Shown here: piece by piece, positions 8,363 to 16,188 of the stretch
How the letters are laid out: each line of letters opens with the position of its first letter
Position numbering within the stretch: position 1 is the first letter of the stretch
From: Gemmataceae bacterium
Lineage (GTDB): Bacteria; Planctomycetota; Planctomycetia; Gemmatales; Gemmataceae
Assembly (NCBI GenBank): GCA_009691845.1
Contig: SIAJ01000014.1
Coordinates: 24,181-88,180 of the forward strand
Direction: 5' to 3'
DNA length: 64,000 bases
The notes under the pieces: model-generated
Databases searched by the model: none
The model's input: only the letters and a program-made list of their open reading frames with translations
What the model was told of the DNA's origin: nothing
Made by a program: the position numbers and the translations under genes

Positions 8363-9022
8363 CTACTTGACGGCCTCGATGATCAACTTGATGGCCGTGC
8401 CTTCTTTCGGCATCACGGTCGAATCGACATCGAGCTTCAAGAACTTTTCGTCTTTCATCGTCAACGAAGTCTGACAAACGGTCTCGTCGGTCACGGGATA
8501 GATGGCGATCAAAGTGCCAGTCACGTCGGCCCCATACATTTCCGGCTTGGTCGGATCGGGCTTGGACATCACGGAGCCAGTGAAGCGGAACTTGACTTCG
8601 CGCGGGAACGCCTGCTTGGTCTTCGGATCGATCAGGAAACGGTGAATCGACAGCTTGCGCGTGCCGCCACCGTCGGGGATTTCGAGGAAGACTCTCACTT
8701 CCGGGCCGACGGCTTCGGTGTTCTCGCCACGCGCCGGCTTGCCGGGCTTCAGATCGAGCGAGACGAGGGCCTTGTGCACATCGCTCGGGTTCGCGTCGAT
8801 GGTGACCACGGTTTCGTGGGCCTTCTTACCCTTGGGATCGGGCCAGCAGGCCACGACTTCGATGGGATAGACCTTATCGTGCTGAGGCAACTTGCGGGGA
8901 GCGACCTTGGCATCGATGATGACGGCCTTCTTCTCCTTGTCGATCTTGATGCCGGCCGGATCGGCGGCGAAGGCCGATGACGAAAGCATGCCAACGATGC
9001 CGAGAATGAACAAGCGTCTCAT
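8363..9022 (-). CDS. Secreted YdjY-domain-containing protein
   Basis: 219 residues. The start at 9022 (MRRLFILGIVGMLSSSAFAAD) gives a clean signal peptide and has AAGGGGG upstream; the longer frame upstream runs through a hairpin. The mature part follows the YdjY pattern: VIIDAKVAPRKLPQHDKVYPIEVVACWPDPKGKKAHETVV, here cited in pieces, with HETVVTIDANPSDVHKAL and then SIHRFLIDPKTKQ. YdjY domains are found in planctomycete secreted proteins and near electron-transfer genes in other bacteria; their biochemical role is not established. Its neighbours are a PQQ-propeller protein upstream and a lipoprotein downstream, all predicted to leave the cytoplasm. Confidence 0.75.
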   Translation of the reverse strand: MRRLFILGIVGMLSSSAFAADPAGIKIDKEKKAVIIDAKVAPRKLPQHDKVYPIEVVACWPDPKGKKAHETVVTIDANPSDVHKALVSLDLKPGKPARGENTEAVGPEVRVFLEIPDGGGTRKLSIHRFLIDPKTKQAFPREVKFRFTGSVMSKPDPTKPEMYGADVTGTLIAIYPVTDETVCQTSLTMKDEKFLKLDVDSTVMPKEGTAIKLIIEAVK

Positions 9023-9034
9023 GAGTCCCCCTTC

Positions 9035-9093
9035 GTAGCACACGCGGCTCGCGTGTTTTTTCGAACCGATCACACGCGAGCCGCGTGTGCTAC
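9035..9093. repeat. 22-bp perfect inverted repeat overlapping the PQQ-propeller stop codon
   Basis: Arms 9035-9056 and 9072-9093 are perfectly complementary (core CACACGCGAGCCGCGTGTG) around a 15-nt loop that begins with T6. The right arm covers the stop codon of the upstream gene. It lies between two same-strand genes, so it could be a terminator/attenuator or an mRNA-stabilising hairpin. Confidence 0.8.
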
Positions 9094-10502
9094 TTCGCAC
9101 CAATGCAAATCACAGCCGTCGGCTGCCTGGCGAACGGCCCTTCCAGATTGCACGTGGCCAGGTACAGTTTGCCGCCGTGGATGGTGATGCCGCCGTAATT
9201 CATGCCAGGCATCTTCACGGGATCTTGGCCAACATCCAGGGTCCACTTGGCGGCCCCAGTCTTCAAATCGACCGCGTGGACGATGCCCTTCAGGTCCGCG
9301 ACGTAGGCAATATCGCCGACAACCGCGGGTGACGAGAAGAAACCGCCCTTCGCATCGTAGATGATCTTACGCGATCCGTCCTTGAGGTCGAACGATCGCA
9401 GCTTTCCATCCGTGCAGGTGAAGACGGCCGCGTCGGCAGTTGCCACGGCACAGCCGAGTATGCCGCCGGGGGTGGCCTTCTTCCATTTCTCCTTGCCGGT
9501 TGCCAAATCGAGGGCAATGATCTCCCCCTTGGCCCCGTCTATTTCCTTGGGATCGTACGAAATCGTGCTGCCCGTCACAAGCACGGTGTCGCCCGCCAGT
9601 GTCGGTCCGCCCCATGGGTTATACGTCAGTGGGGCCTTCCACAGTTCTTTGCCGTCCGCCGCATTCAGGCAGAATAGGGCCCGTTCGCCTTCCTTCTCCT
9701 TGTCGAGAAATGCCGAGGCAACCAGCACCTTATCCCCCGCAACCAGCAGCGGGGCATCCACATGCCAGCGTGTTTTGCCCTGCGTCCAGATTGCCTTCGG
9801 GCTTGGCTTGAGCAGATCGTTCTCCGTCGGGGGTATGGCAAAGTCGGGGTCTTTCTTCTTATCCTCCTCGTACTTTGCCTGCAACTTCTTCCAGTGAGCC
9901 ACCTGAAGGGCGGGCACGTCCTTCACGGAGAGTTCTTTGCCGTCGAGCAGGACCGTGTTGAGATCGACGCACATCACGCCTGCCGCCCCGCCGCCGAAGT
10001 AGACTTTGCCGTTCGAAATGCTCGGCGAACCCTCGAGATGGACCAGCCTGCCGGGCACCGTGAGAGCCCACAGCAAATAGCCGCCATCGGCCGGCAAGCA
10101 ATACAGCACCGCCCCATCGGTCTGATGCATGCCGTCGCCGAAGATGATCTTGCCGTCGGCAATCGCCGGCGAACTGACGGTCGGCAACTTGATGAGCGGG
10201 GCGGCCTTGGTCCAGCTTGGCTTGACGGCCTTCAGATCCTTTGGATTCAACGGGATGGCATTCACCACACCGCTGTTGAAGGCCCCGAGCGCGGGAAACA
10301 GAATCTCGGTCCCGCTTGGCACCGGCGAGGCGACGTAGTGCTCGGTCGACTTGCTGAACCAGAGCACCTCCGGCTTGGCCGGCCCGGCCACGTTGTCCGT
10401 GTTGCCTGTCCGCCGATTATTCCCGCGGTACGTGGACCAGGGGGCATCCTGGGCGAGTGCCGGAAGTGCGAAGATCAGGAGTAGCAGTATGCGAGACATC
10501 AT
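9090..10502 (-). CDS. Secreted PQQ-binding-like beta-propeller repeat protein
   Basis: 470 residues with a signal peptide (MMSRILLLLIFALPALAQ). The mature protein starts PWSTYRGNNRRTGNTDN, typical of planctomycete PQQ-like propellers, and contains repeated blade motifs with the W/Tyr docking pattern: GKELWKAPLTYNPWGGP, TGKEKWKKATPGG, TGAAKWTLDVGQ. The family resembles BamB/quinoprotein dehydrogenase propellers, but residues for PQQ and calcium binding are not evident, so enzymatic activity is doubtful. Two adjacent start codons (10502, 10499) are possible. It is the first gene of the minus-strand run at 10.5-6.5 kb. Confidence 0.85.
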   Translation of the reverse strand: MMSRILLLLIFALPALAQDAPWSTYRGNNRRTGNTDNVAGPAKPEVLWFSKSTEHYVASPVPSGTEILFPALGAFNSGVVNAIPLNPKDLKAVKPSWTKAAPLIKLPTVSSPAIADGKIIFGDGMHQTDGAVLYCLPADGGYLLWALTVPGRLVHLEGSPSISNGKVYFGGGAAGVMCVDLNTVLLDGKELSVKDVPALQVAHWKKLQAKYEEDKKKDPDFAIPPTENDLLKPSPKAIWTQGKTRWHVDAPLLVAGDKVLVASAFLDKEKEGERALFCLNAADGKELWKAPLTYNPWGGPTLAGDTVLVTGSTISYDPKEIDGAKGEIIALDLATGKEKWKKATPGGILGCAVATADAAVFTCTDGKLRSFDLKDGSRKIIYDAKGGFFSSPAVVGDIAYVADLKGIVHAVDLKTGAAKWTLDVGQDPVKMPGMNYGGITIHGGKLYLATCNLEGPFARQPTAVICIGAK

Positions 10503-10861
10503 GGGGTCAATCGTTGATGGTTAGCGGCAGGGCACGAGCGGGGCAGATGGACCGGGCAGGAAGTATTCCCGTATTCTCTCCCAAAATCTTATGGCTCCGA
10601 CTCCTCGGGACACCCCTCTTTGCCATGCCAGTCAAGCCGACTGCGGCTGGGTCGCTCGTCGCGGCTACAACGCCGACTTCCCGACCGAGGTCCTTACCCT
10701 AAAATAGGGTTTCATCTGCGCCGGCCATGGGCGAAAGGCCGGGTTGCTCAACGCTACCGGATGCGACTGCTTGTGAAATGGCCATCTAGCTCGAATCTTC
10801 AGGCTCGCCACTCGCGTTACATCGCTCAGTCAGATGGGAATCGAAGCGGAGGAACTCGACG
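10503..10861. other. Divergent intergenic region
   Basis: 359 bp between the PQQ-propeller gene (minus) and the nitrilase-family gene (plus); promoters for both must lie here. The only structure noted is a small hairpin ACCCT-aaaat-AGGGT at 10696-10710. Open frames crossing the region show no family features. Confidence 0.5.
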
Positions 10862-11704
10862 ATGCGAATCGGCCACTGCCAGATCGAAGTCAAGGCCGGC
10901 GACTTCGATGCCAATCTCACGAAAGTCGTCGCGTACCTGGAGCGTGCAACCAGGGATCGCGTCGAGATCGTCTGCTTCCCGGAATGTGGACTCACCGGCT
11001 ACCACGACACGGAAGAAGCGGCTCGCAAGTCCGCGTTCACGATCGATTCTCCCGAAATCATGAAGGTGCTCGATCGCACCATGAAGTTCGATGCGGTTGC
11101 CATCGTCGGCTTCAACGAACTACGTGGGAAGGATCTCTTCAACACGTCGATCGTCGTCTACAAGGGGCATCTGCTCGGCCACTTCAGCAAATGCACGGCC
11201 TACATGCCGTTCCACAAACAGGGCCGCGAGTTCCCGATATTCGAGCACAAAGGCGTGAAGTTCGGCGTCATTATCTGTTCGGATGGCGGGTACATCGAAC
11301 CGGCCCGCATCCTTGCACTCAAGGGTGCCCAGATTATTTTCGCACCACACTACAACTACATCAACAAAGAGGGCTTGCTCGGGCACTATCGCCACGTGCG
11401 AGCGGATCACACGGCACGGGCCGTCGAGAATCACGTCTATTTTGTGCGTGGCAACAACGTCGTGAAGGGCCGCGATGCGGGCATCGCGAAGTCCGATGGC
11501 GTCGGCTACGGCGACAGCTACATCGTCGATCCAGCGGGTCAGTTTGTCGTCTTCAGCAAGCTGCACCAGGAAGATTTGATCTTCGCGGATGTCGATCCAC
11601 CGGCACCCGACAAGGCCTGGGGAGTCGGCAAGAACTTGTGGAGTGCCCGCGAATTCGGCGGCATCCTTGCGGAGGTTGTGAAGGAGCGCCTCAAGAAGAA
11701 ATAG
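10862..11704 (+). CDS. Nitrilase superfamily carbon-nitrogen hydrolase
   Basis: 280-residue cytosolic amidase of the nitrilase fold. The Glu-Lys-Cys triad is visible: E41 in FPECGLTGY, K110 in HFSKCTAYMPFHKQG, and C139 in GVIICSDGGYIEPAR. These enzymes hydrolyse amide or carbamoyl bonds; the substrate is unknown. The ATG at 10862 has GGAGG 9 bp upstream. The M19 dipeptidase gene follows 87 bp later on the same strand, separated by a hairpin. Together they suggest peptide or amide scavenging (inference). Confidence 0.88.
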   Translation: MRIGHCQIEVKAGDFDANLTKVVAYLERATRDRVEIVCFPECGLTGYHDTEEAARKSAFTIDSPEIMKVLDRTMKFDAVAIVGFNELRGKDLFNTSIVVYKGHLLGHFSKCTAYMPFHKQGREFPIFEHKGVKFGVIICSDGGYIEPARILALKGAQIIFAPHYNYINKEGLLGHYRHVRADHTARAVENHVYFVRGNNVVKGRDAGIAKSDGVGYGDSYIVDPAGQFVVFSKLHQEDLIFADVDPPAPDKAWGVGKNLWSAREFGGILAEVVKERLKKK

Positions 11705-11717
11705 TTGACACGACGAA

Positions 11718-11766
11718 CAGGATCGACAGGATAGATCAAATCCTGCCTTTGATCCTGTCAATCCTG
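11718..11766. repeat. Inverted repeat between nitrilase and dipeptidase genes
   Basis: Arms CAGGATCGACAGGAT (11718-11732) and ATCCTGTCAATCCTG (11752-11766) pair with one mismatch, with an inner GATCAAA/TTTGATC pair extending the stem. It lies between two same-strand genes. Confidence 0.65.
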
Positions 11767-11791
11767 ACTAATACCTCTGGATGCCGACACC

Positions 11792-12853
11792 ATGTTCCTC
11801 TTCGACGCACACCTCGATCTTGGTCTCAACGCGGTGGACTGGAACCGCGATCTGCGCATGGATGTCGCCGACATCCGCGTGCAGGAAACCGTCTTCAACA
11901 TGACCGACCTGGGCCGGCAGACGAATACCGTCAGCCTGCCCGAATTGCGAAAAGCCGAGATCGGTGTTTGCGTGGCCACGGTCCTCGGCCGCATTGAACA
12001 GCCGATCAACCACTCCTTCGGCTTCACAACGCCCGAAGCCTGCTATGCCATCGCTCACGCTCATCTCGCGTACTATCGTGCCATGGAAAAGAACGGGCAC
12101 ATGAAGATGCTCCGCACCAAGAGCGACCTATCCAAACATGTTGATGCGTACAAGAAGGATCCGGCGAAGGCCCCGCTAGGCTTCATCCTCAGCATGGAGT
12201 GCGGCGACCCGGTACTCGATCCGGACAACATTCACGAGTGGTATGAGAACGGCTTGCGGGCGATCGGCATTACACACTACGGCCCGAATCGCTACGGCGG
12301 CGGCACGCGGAGCGAAGTTGGCCTGGCTGCCGAAGCGTTGCCGCTGTTGAAGAACATCGAGAAGCTGGGCATCGCCCTCGACCTGACGCATCTCTCGGAC
12401 CGAGCGTTCAATCAGGTGGCCGACTACTTCACGGGCCGGGTGCTCGCCAGCCATCAGAACGTCCGCAAATTCTCCGACTGGCAGCGTCAATTCTCGGACG
12501 AGCAGATCAAGTTTCTGATCTCGCGCGACGGCGTGATGGGCATGGCCTTCGACGCGATCATGATGCAACCGGGCTGGATTCGTGGCACCACGAAGCCGAC
12601 GGTCACGATCGAGCGGGCCGTGGACAACATCGACTACATCTGCCAGATGGCCGGCAACACCAGACATGTCGGCATCGGCAGCGACCTCGATGGCGGCTAC
12701 GGTTTCGAACAAACCCCGTCCGACCTGAACACGATCGCCGACGTGCAAAAGGTCGCCACGATCATGGAAAAACGCGGCTACAAGTCGCAAGACATCGCGG
12801 CCATCATGCACGGCAACTGGCTGCGGTTCTTCGGCGAGGTGTTGCCGGGGTGA
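11792..12853 (+). CDS. Membrane dipeptidase family protein (peptidase M19)
   Basis: 353 residues of the renal-dipeptidase-type amidohydrolase fold. The binuclear zinc ligands are in place: H7 and D9 (FDAHLDL), the bridging E136 (SMECGDP), H200 (LDLTHLSD), H221 (ASHQNVR) and an Asp near 298-300 (GIGSDLDGG). The last motif, with the C-terminal block GNWLRFF, is diagnostic of M19. These enzymes cleave dipeptides, including D-residue dipeptides. No signal peptide is visible, so it is probably cytosolic despite the family name. It follows the nitrilase-like gene and is probably in the same unit. Confidence 0.92.
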   Translation: MFLFDAHLDLGLNAVDWNRDLRMDVADIRVQETVFNMTDLGRQTNTVSLPELRKAEIGVCVATVLGRIEQPINHSFGFTTPEACYAIAHAHLAYYRAMEKNGHMKMLRTKSDLSKHVDAYKKDPAKAPLGFILSMECGDPVLDPDNIHEWYENGLRAIGITHYGPNRYGGGTRSEVGLAAEALPLLKNIEKLGIALDLTHLSDRAFNQVADYFTGRVLASHQNVRKFSDWQRQFSDEQIKFLISRDGVMGMAFDAIMMQPGWIRGTTKPTVTIERAVDNIDYICQMAGNTRHVGIGSDLDGGYGFEQTPSDLNTIADVQKVATIMEKRGYKSQDIAAIMHGNWLRFFGEVLPG

Positions 12854-12878
12854 ACATCGTGGAACTGCGGAGAGCCCA

Positions 12879-13246
12879 GTGATCAAACTTACGGAGACAG
12901 AGATCGATATTCTGGAAGAGGCGCAAAAGGTGCGGCTACCCAGGCTATATCGTCAAATACTCACGAAGATCGGGTACGGTGAGACAGACTGGGCGGAGAT
13001 TTATCACCCGGCCAGCGTGCGTGGGTTGTAGAGCCATTTTTCGTGGACCCAAAGCAGTTATTCTCGTGGTATTTCCCATTTGGCCACCGCTACGTGACGC
13101 AAGAAATTTGGGTTATCGACGTTAGTAGAGAACGAGTCGCCTCAATGTATCACGAGACACTATCTGACGACTGGCCGTATGAAGATTGGCAAGAGTACGA
13201 TGATTGGGTAGAAGACTATCTGACTGGTGAACTGAGTGCGCTATAG
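12879..13246 (+). pseudogene. SMI1/KNR4-family protein gene, frameshifted
   Basis: The first part starts with GTG at 12879 (GGAGAG 5 bp upstream) and encodes MIKLTETEIDILEEAQ followed by LPRLYRQILTKIGYGE, the LP-x-x-Y-x-x-x-L...GxG opening of SMI1/KNR4 domains, then AEIYHPASVRGL and a TAG at 13029. The adjacent +2 frame continues directly with EPFFVDPKQLFSWYFPFG, EIWVIDVSRERVASMYHE and WQEYDDWVEDYL, the C-terminal half of the same domain, to TAG at 13244-13246. One missing base at about 13030 (TA-GAG instead of TAY-GAG) explains the break. SMI1/KNR4 proteins are often immunity or cargo-linked proteins. A sequencing error cannot be excluded. The stretch looks more A/T-rich than its neighbours. 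Confidence 0.75.
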
Positions 13247-13337
13247 CTTCATGCAGGACTACGATCCTCGGCAGTAAGGGTTGTCCCTCACCCACTGCCT
13301 CGCATTCCTCGTCTTTCCCCACCTTAGACACGCCGCC

Positions 13338-13355
13338 TTGACAGTGTATATACAC
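13338..13355 (+). promoter_or_regulatory. Candidate toxin-antitoxin operator/promoter
   Basis: TTGACA (13338-13343) directly abuts the perfect 12-bp palindrome GTGTATATACAC (13344-13355), 5 bp before the first ATG of the toxin-antitoxin operon. CopG/BrnA-type ribbon-helix-helix antitoxins repress their own operons by binding such AT-centred palindromes (family knowledge). The overlap with a -35-like box is seen directly; binding is inference. Confidence 0.55.
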
Positions 13356-13360
13356 TTCCA

Positions 13361-13605
13361 ATGGACGACGACGATCTCGACCACCTGTTCGATGACTATT
13401 TGGACTGTTCTTTTGCGCCCAACTATGAGTAGAGGCCAAGCGGCATCCGGACTTTCCTGACCGAACCATCTTTTGGGGCGCAACCCGTGCGGGTCGTTGG
13501 TTGTTTGTCGTCTGTGAAGACTGGGCAGAAGGCGAACAGCGATTTTTGAAGCCGATCACCGCCTTCGAGCCCGATGAAAGGCGAGCATACTGGGAGCAAC
13601 AATGA
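13361..13605 (+). pseudogene. BrnT-like toxin gene, frameshifted
   Basis: ATG at 13361 opens MDDDDLDHLFDDYLDCSFAPNYE and then meets TAG at 13430. The next frame over reads VEAKRHPDFPDRTIFWG, AGRWLFVVCEDWAEGEQRFL and KPITAFEPDERRAYWEQQ, stopping at 13605. The GR-x-L-x-VV ... ITA ... ER-x-YW pattern is that of BrnT-like ribonuclease toxins. One missing base near 13429 explains the break. The stop overlaps the antitoxin start as ATGA, as in intact toxin-antitoxin operons, so the frameshift appears to be loss of an active toxin. The N-terminal half is not a classic BrnT sequence, so a related family is possible. Confidence 0.65.
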
Positions 13606-13901
13606 GCAAGAAACGCGCAACCGATGACGAGTTGGCTGAAGAGGCAGGCCGCTGGGATGCTGGAAGTCTGACGCCTAAGGGTTGGGTGGATGCGCCGGAT
13701 GCCGTACCGAACGCGAAGGAATCGGTGCCCATCAGCCTGCGTGTGCCTGCGCCGATGTTGCTGATCCTGAAGGAATACGCACGTCGCGAAGGGGTTGGTT
13801 ATCAAGTCTTGATGAAGCGCTGGCTGGATGAACGGATTAGCACCGAACGTGATCGAAGAAAAAAACGGCCAGCCAAGCCATCGGTTCCCAGCGGGTCTTG
13901 A
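13602..13901 (+). CDS. BrnA/CopG-family antitoxin
   Basis: 99 residues. The core reads VPISLRVPAPMLLILKEYARREGVGYQVLMKRWLDERI, cited here for its pattern: a ribbon (ISLRVP) followed by two helices with the EGxxYQ-x-L motif of BrnA/CopG ribbon-helix-helix antitoxins. The basic C-terminal tail (RDRRKKRPAKPS) would aid DNA contact. The start ATG overlaps the toxin stop by 4 nt (ATGA), meaning translational coupling. It should bind and neutralise the cognate toxin and repress the operon through the palindrome at 13344-13355. With the toxin frameshifted it may be an orphan antitoxin. Confidence 0.8.
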   Translation: MSKKRATDDELAEEAGRWDAGSLTPKGWVDAPDAVPNAKESVPISLRVPAPMLLILKEYARREGVGYQVLMKRWLDERISTERDRRKKRPAKPSVPSGS

Positions 13902-14015
13902 GAAATCGATCCAAGAATCACCCGCGAGCAATTAGTCGATCACTCGAGTAGCATGACGACGAATGATATGCTAACTCCTCCCTCATACATGCACCGCTGC
14001 CAGGGGCCAAGAGCG

Positions 14016-16109
14016 ATGAATCGAACCTCCCTTTCTCTTCTCGTCTTCTCTTTCACGATTGGATGCCTGCAGACAGCAGTCGCTCAATCAGAATCCACGC
14101 CGACCGGCGACCTGGCCAAGAAATTGGCTGACGTGAAGTTCGAGCAATACTCGACGGCACCGGGTTACTCCGAAGGTCCCACCTGGCGTAACGGCGAGGT
14201 CTACTTTTGCAGTGGTGCTCTCTGGAAAGTCGATGCGAACAAGAAGCTGCACAAGTACATGGAGATCAACCCGGCCGGCACCGTGCTCCGGGGCGATGGC
14301 CACCTGCTCATTGCCGACAACAAGCACAAGGCAATCGTCGATCTCGCGCCGGACGGCAAGCTAGGCGTCGTTGCCGATCAGTTCCAAGGAAAGCCGCTAC
14401 GAGGCTTGAACGACCTGACCGTGGATGCCAAGGGAAATGTCTACTGGACCGATCCCGAAGGCTCGTCCGTCAAGACCCCGGTCGGCAATGTCTATCGCGT
14501 ACGTCCCGATGGTCGTGTCGATCAAGTGGCGAGCGGCCTCGCTTTCCCAAATGGTCTCGACGTCGATCCCGCGAGCAAGTTCCTGTATGTGATCGAATCG
14601 CAGACGCAGAAGATCCTGCGTTATCCGATCACCGAGGATGGGCTTGGCAAGGGGGAACTCTTCTACGATCTCCGCGGGTCCGGCGGCGATGGCTGCGTCT
14701 TCGATGCCGAGGGCAATCTCTGGGTCGCGGACTTTCATCGACCCGATACCGGCAAGGGCCGCATCACGGTGTTGAGCCCCGAGGCCAAAGTTCTGGCCTA
14801 CCTGCCGTTGCCGACGAAAGTCGTTAGCAACATCGCTTTTGGTGGTAAAGGCCACGACGAAATCTTCTGCACCACCGGCGACCCGCCAGGCGTGTTTCAC
14901 GCGAAGACCGGAGTGAAGGGTTTTGCCGGCCATCCCGGCAAGCCGATGGCCATCACTCAATATCTGAACGTGGCAGTCCTGAAGCCGCACGTGGATGCCG
15001 AGGTCATTCGCAAGCTGGTGAAGGCCTCTACCGAAGGCAAGGGGATCTCGGTCGAAGGGATCACAGAATTAAAGGTACGTCAGGATGTGAATGCCCTGAT
15101 CGTGGAGTTGGAACTCTACCGGCCGCAATACCGGCGCGATCTACTGCTGCTTGAGGAGATCAAACGATTGGGCGGCAAGGCCCGTCTCGAGGTGTTCGCC
15201 GCTGATTGGCTCCGCTCGATGCTCCCAGAAGAAGACCTCGCGATCTTCGCTCGCATCGTCGAGATTGAACTGAACGAGAACTCGGACGGCCACGCCACGC
15301 CGAAACCGAAAGCGATGAATGATCGGGTGACGGACGAGTGGTTGAAAAAACTGTATGGACAGGAGCAGCTACGGGGACTGCAACTCTCGGGCACGGCCGT
15401 CACCAGCGCCGGGCTGGTTCACTTGAAAGATCTCACCAAACTGGAACGGCTCAGTGTCTGCCTGACGGCCGTAGACGATGAAGGCCTGAAGCATCTCGCA
15501 AAACTGACCAAGATGAAGCGGATGGCGGTTTGTTCCTCGAAAGTCACCGGCTCGGGATTCGCGCATCTGGAAGGCATGAAGGAAATCGAATCGATCAATC
15601 TGCATTCCTCGCCTGCAAGCGACGCGGGGCTGGAAGCAATCGGCAAGCTCACGAGTTTGAAGCGGCTGGAAATCGTGCACACGAAGGTAACCGATGCCGG
15701 GCTGAAGCATCTCGCAGGCATGGTGAACTTGCGGCAACTGCACATTCACGGCCCGGAGACCACTGCGGCTGCCTTGCCGTACGTGGGCGGACTGAAAGAG
15801 CTTTACGAACTCGACGTTTACGACAAGGCGGCGAGCAACGCGACCTGCGAGCAAATCGGCAAGCTGCCGAAATTGCGGCAACTCATGCTGACAAACGGGC
15901 CGGTGGACGATGCGGGCGTTCGCCATCTGAGCGGGCTTGCAACCTTGGAAGAACTCTCGCTCGATTCGAGCAAGATCACGGATGCATCGGTAGAAACGAT
16001 CGCGGGATTGAAGGGGCTTCGCAAGTTGCGGATCCGGGGGACGGGCATCTCGGAGGGTGGTTTGAAGAAATTGCAGGCGGCGTTGCCAAAGGCGGAGATT
16101 TCGAAGTAG
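14016..16109 (+). CDS. Secreted SMP-30/gluconolactonase-like propeller fused to leucine-rich repeats
   Basis: 697 residues from the ATG at 14016 (MNRTSLSLLVFSFTIGCLQTAVAQ), chosen because it begins a signal peptide and has AGGGG 9 bp upstream. Residues about 45-310 form an SMP-30/gluconolactonase/LRE-like propeller: APGYSEGPTWRNGEVYF, LRGLNDLTVDAKGNVYWTD, GLAFPNGLDVDPASKFLYV, GGDGCVFDAEGNLWVADF. The Glu and Asn residues expected at the metal site are present in these motifs. Residues about 440-690 are a series of roughly 24-residue leucine-rich repeats (LKDLTKLERLSVCLTAVDDEGL, LAKLTKMKRMAVCSSKV). The fusion suggests a secreted sugar-lactone-binding or hydrolysing protein with a protein-binding tail (inference). 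Confidence 0.85.
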   Translation: MNRTSLSLLVFSFTIGCLQTAVAQSESTPTGDLAKKLADVKFEQYSTAPGYSEGPTWRNGEVYFCSGALWKVDANKKLHKYMEINPAGTVLRGDGHLLIADNKHKAIVDLAPDGKLGVVADQFQGKPLRGLNDLTVDAKGNVYWTDPEGSSVKTPVGNVYRVRPDGRVDQVASGLAFPNGLDVDPASKFLYVIESQTQKILRYPITEDGLGKGELFYDLRGSGGDGCVFDAEGNLWVADFHRPDTGKGRITVLSPEAKVLAYLPLPTKVVSNIAFGGKGHDEIFCTTGDPPGVFHAKTGVKGFAGHPGKPMAITQYLNVAVLKPHVDAEVIRKLVKASTEGKGISVEGITELKVRQDVNALIVELELYRPQYRRDLLLLEEIKRLGGKARLEVFAADWLRSMLPEEDLAIFARIVEIELNENSDGHATPKPKAMNDRVTDEWLKKLYGQEQLRGLQLSGTAVTSAGLVHLKDLTKLERLSVCLTAVDDEGLKHLAKLTKMKRMAVCSSKVTGSGFAHLEGMKEIESINLHSSPASDAGLEAIGKLTSLKRLEIVHTKVTDAGLKHLAGMVNLRQLHIHGPETTAAALPYVGGLKELYELDVYDKAASNATCEQIGKLPKLRQLMLTNGPVDDAGVRHLSGLATLEELSLDSSKITDASVETIAGLKGLRKLRIRGTGISEGGLKKLQAALPKAEISK

Positions 16110-16188
16110 GCAGGAGAGCAGCGGAGCCTGCAGCCCAACTCGAGACGGCCCCACATCTGCTCCCGGTTGCGGAAGCTAGGGGCGACTA

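Noticed and set aside
10540..10590. tRNA-like 3' end (TATTCCCGTATTCTCTCCC)
   Set aside because: No matching acceptor stem, anticodon arm or T-loop TTC could be folded.
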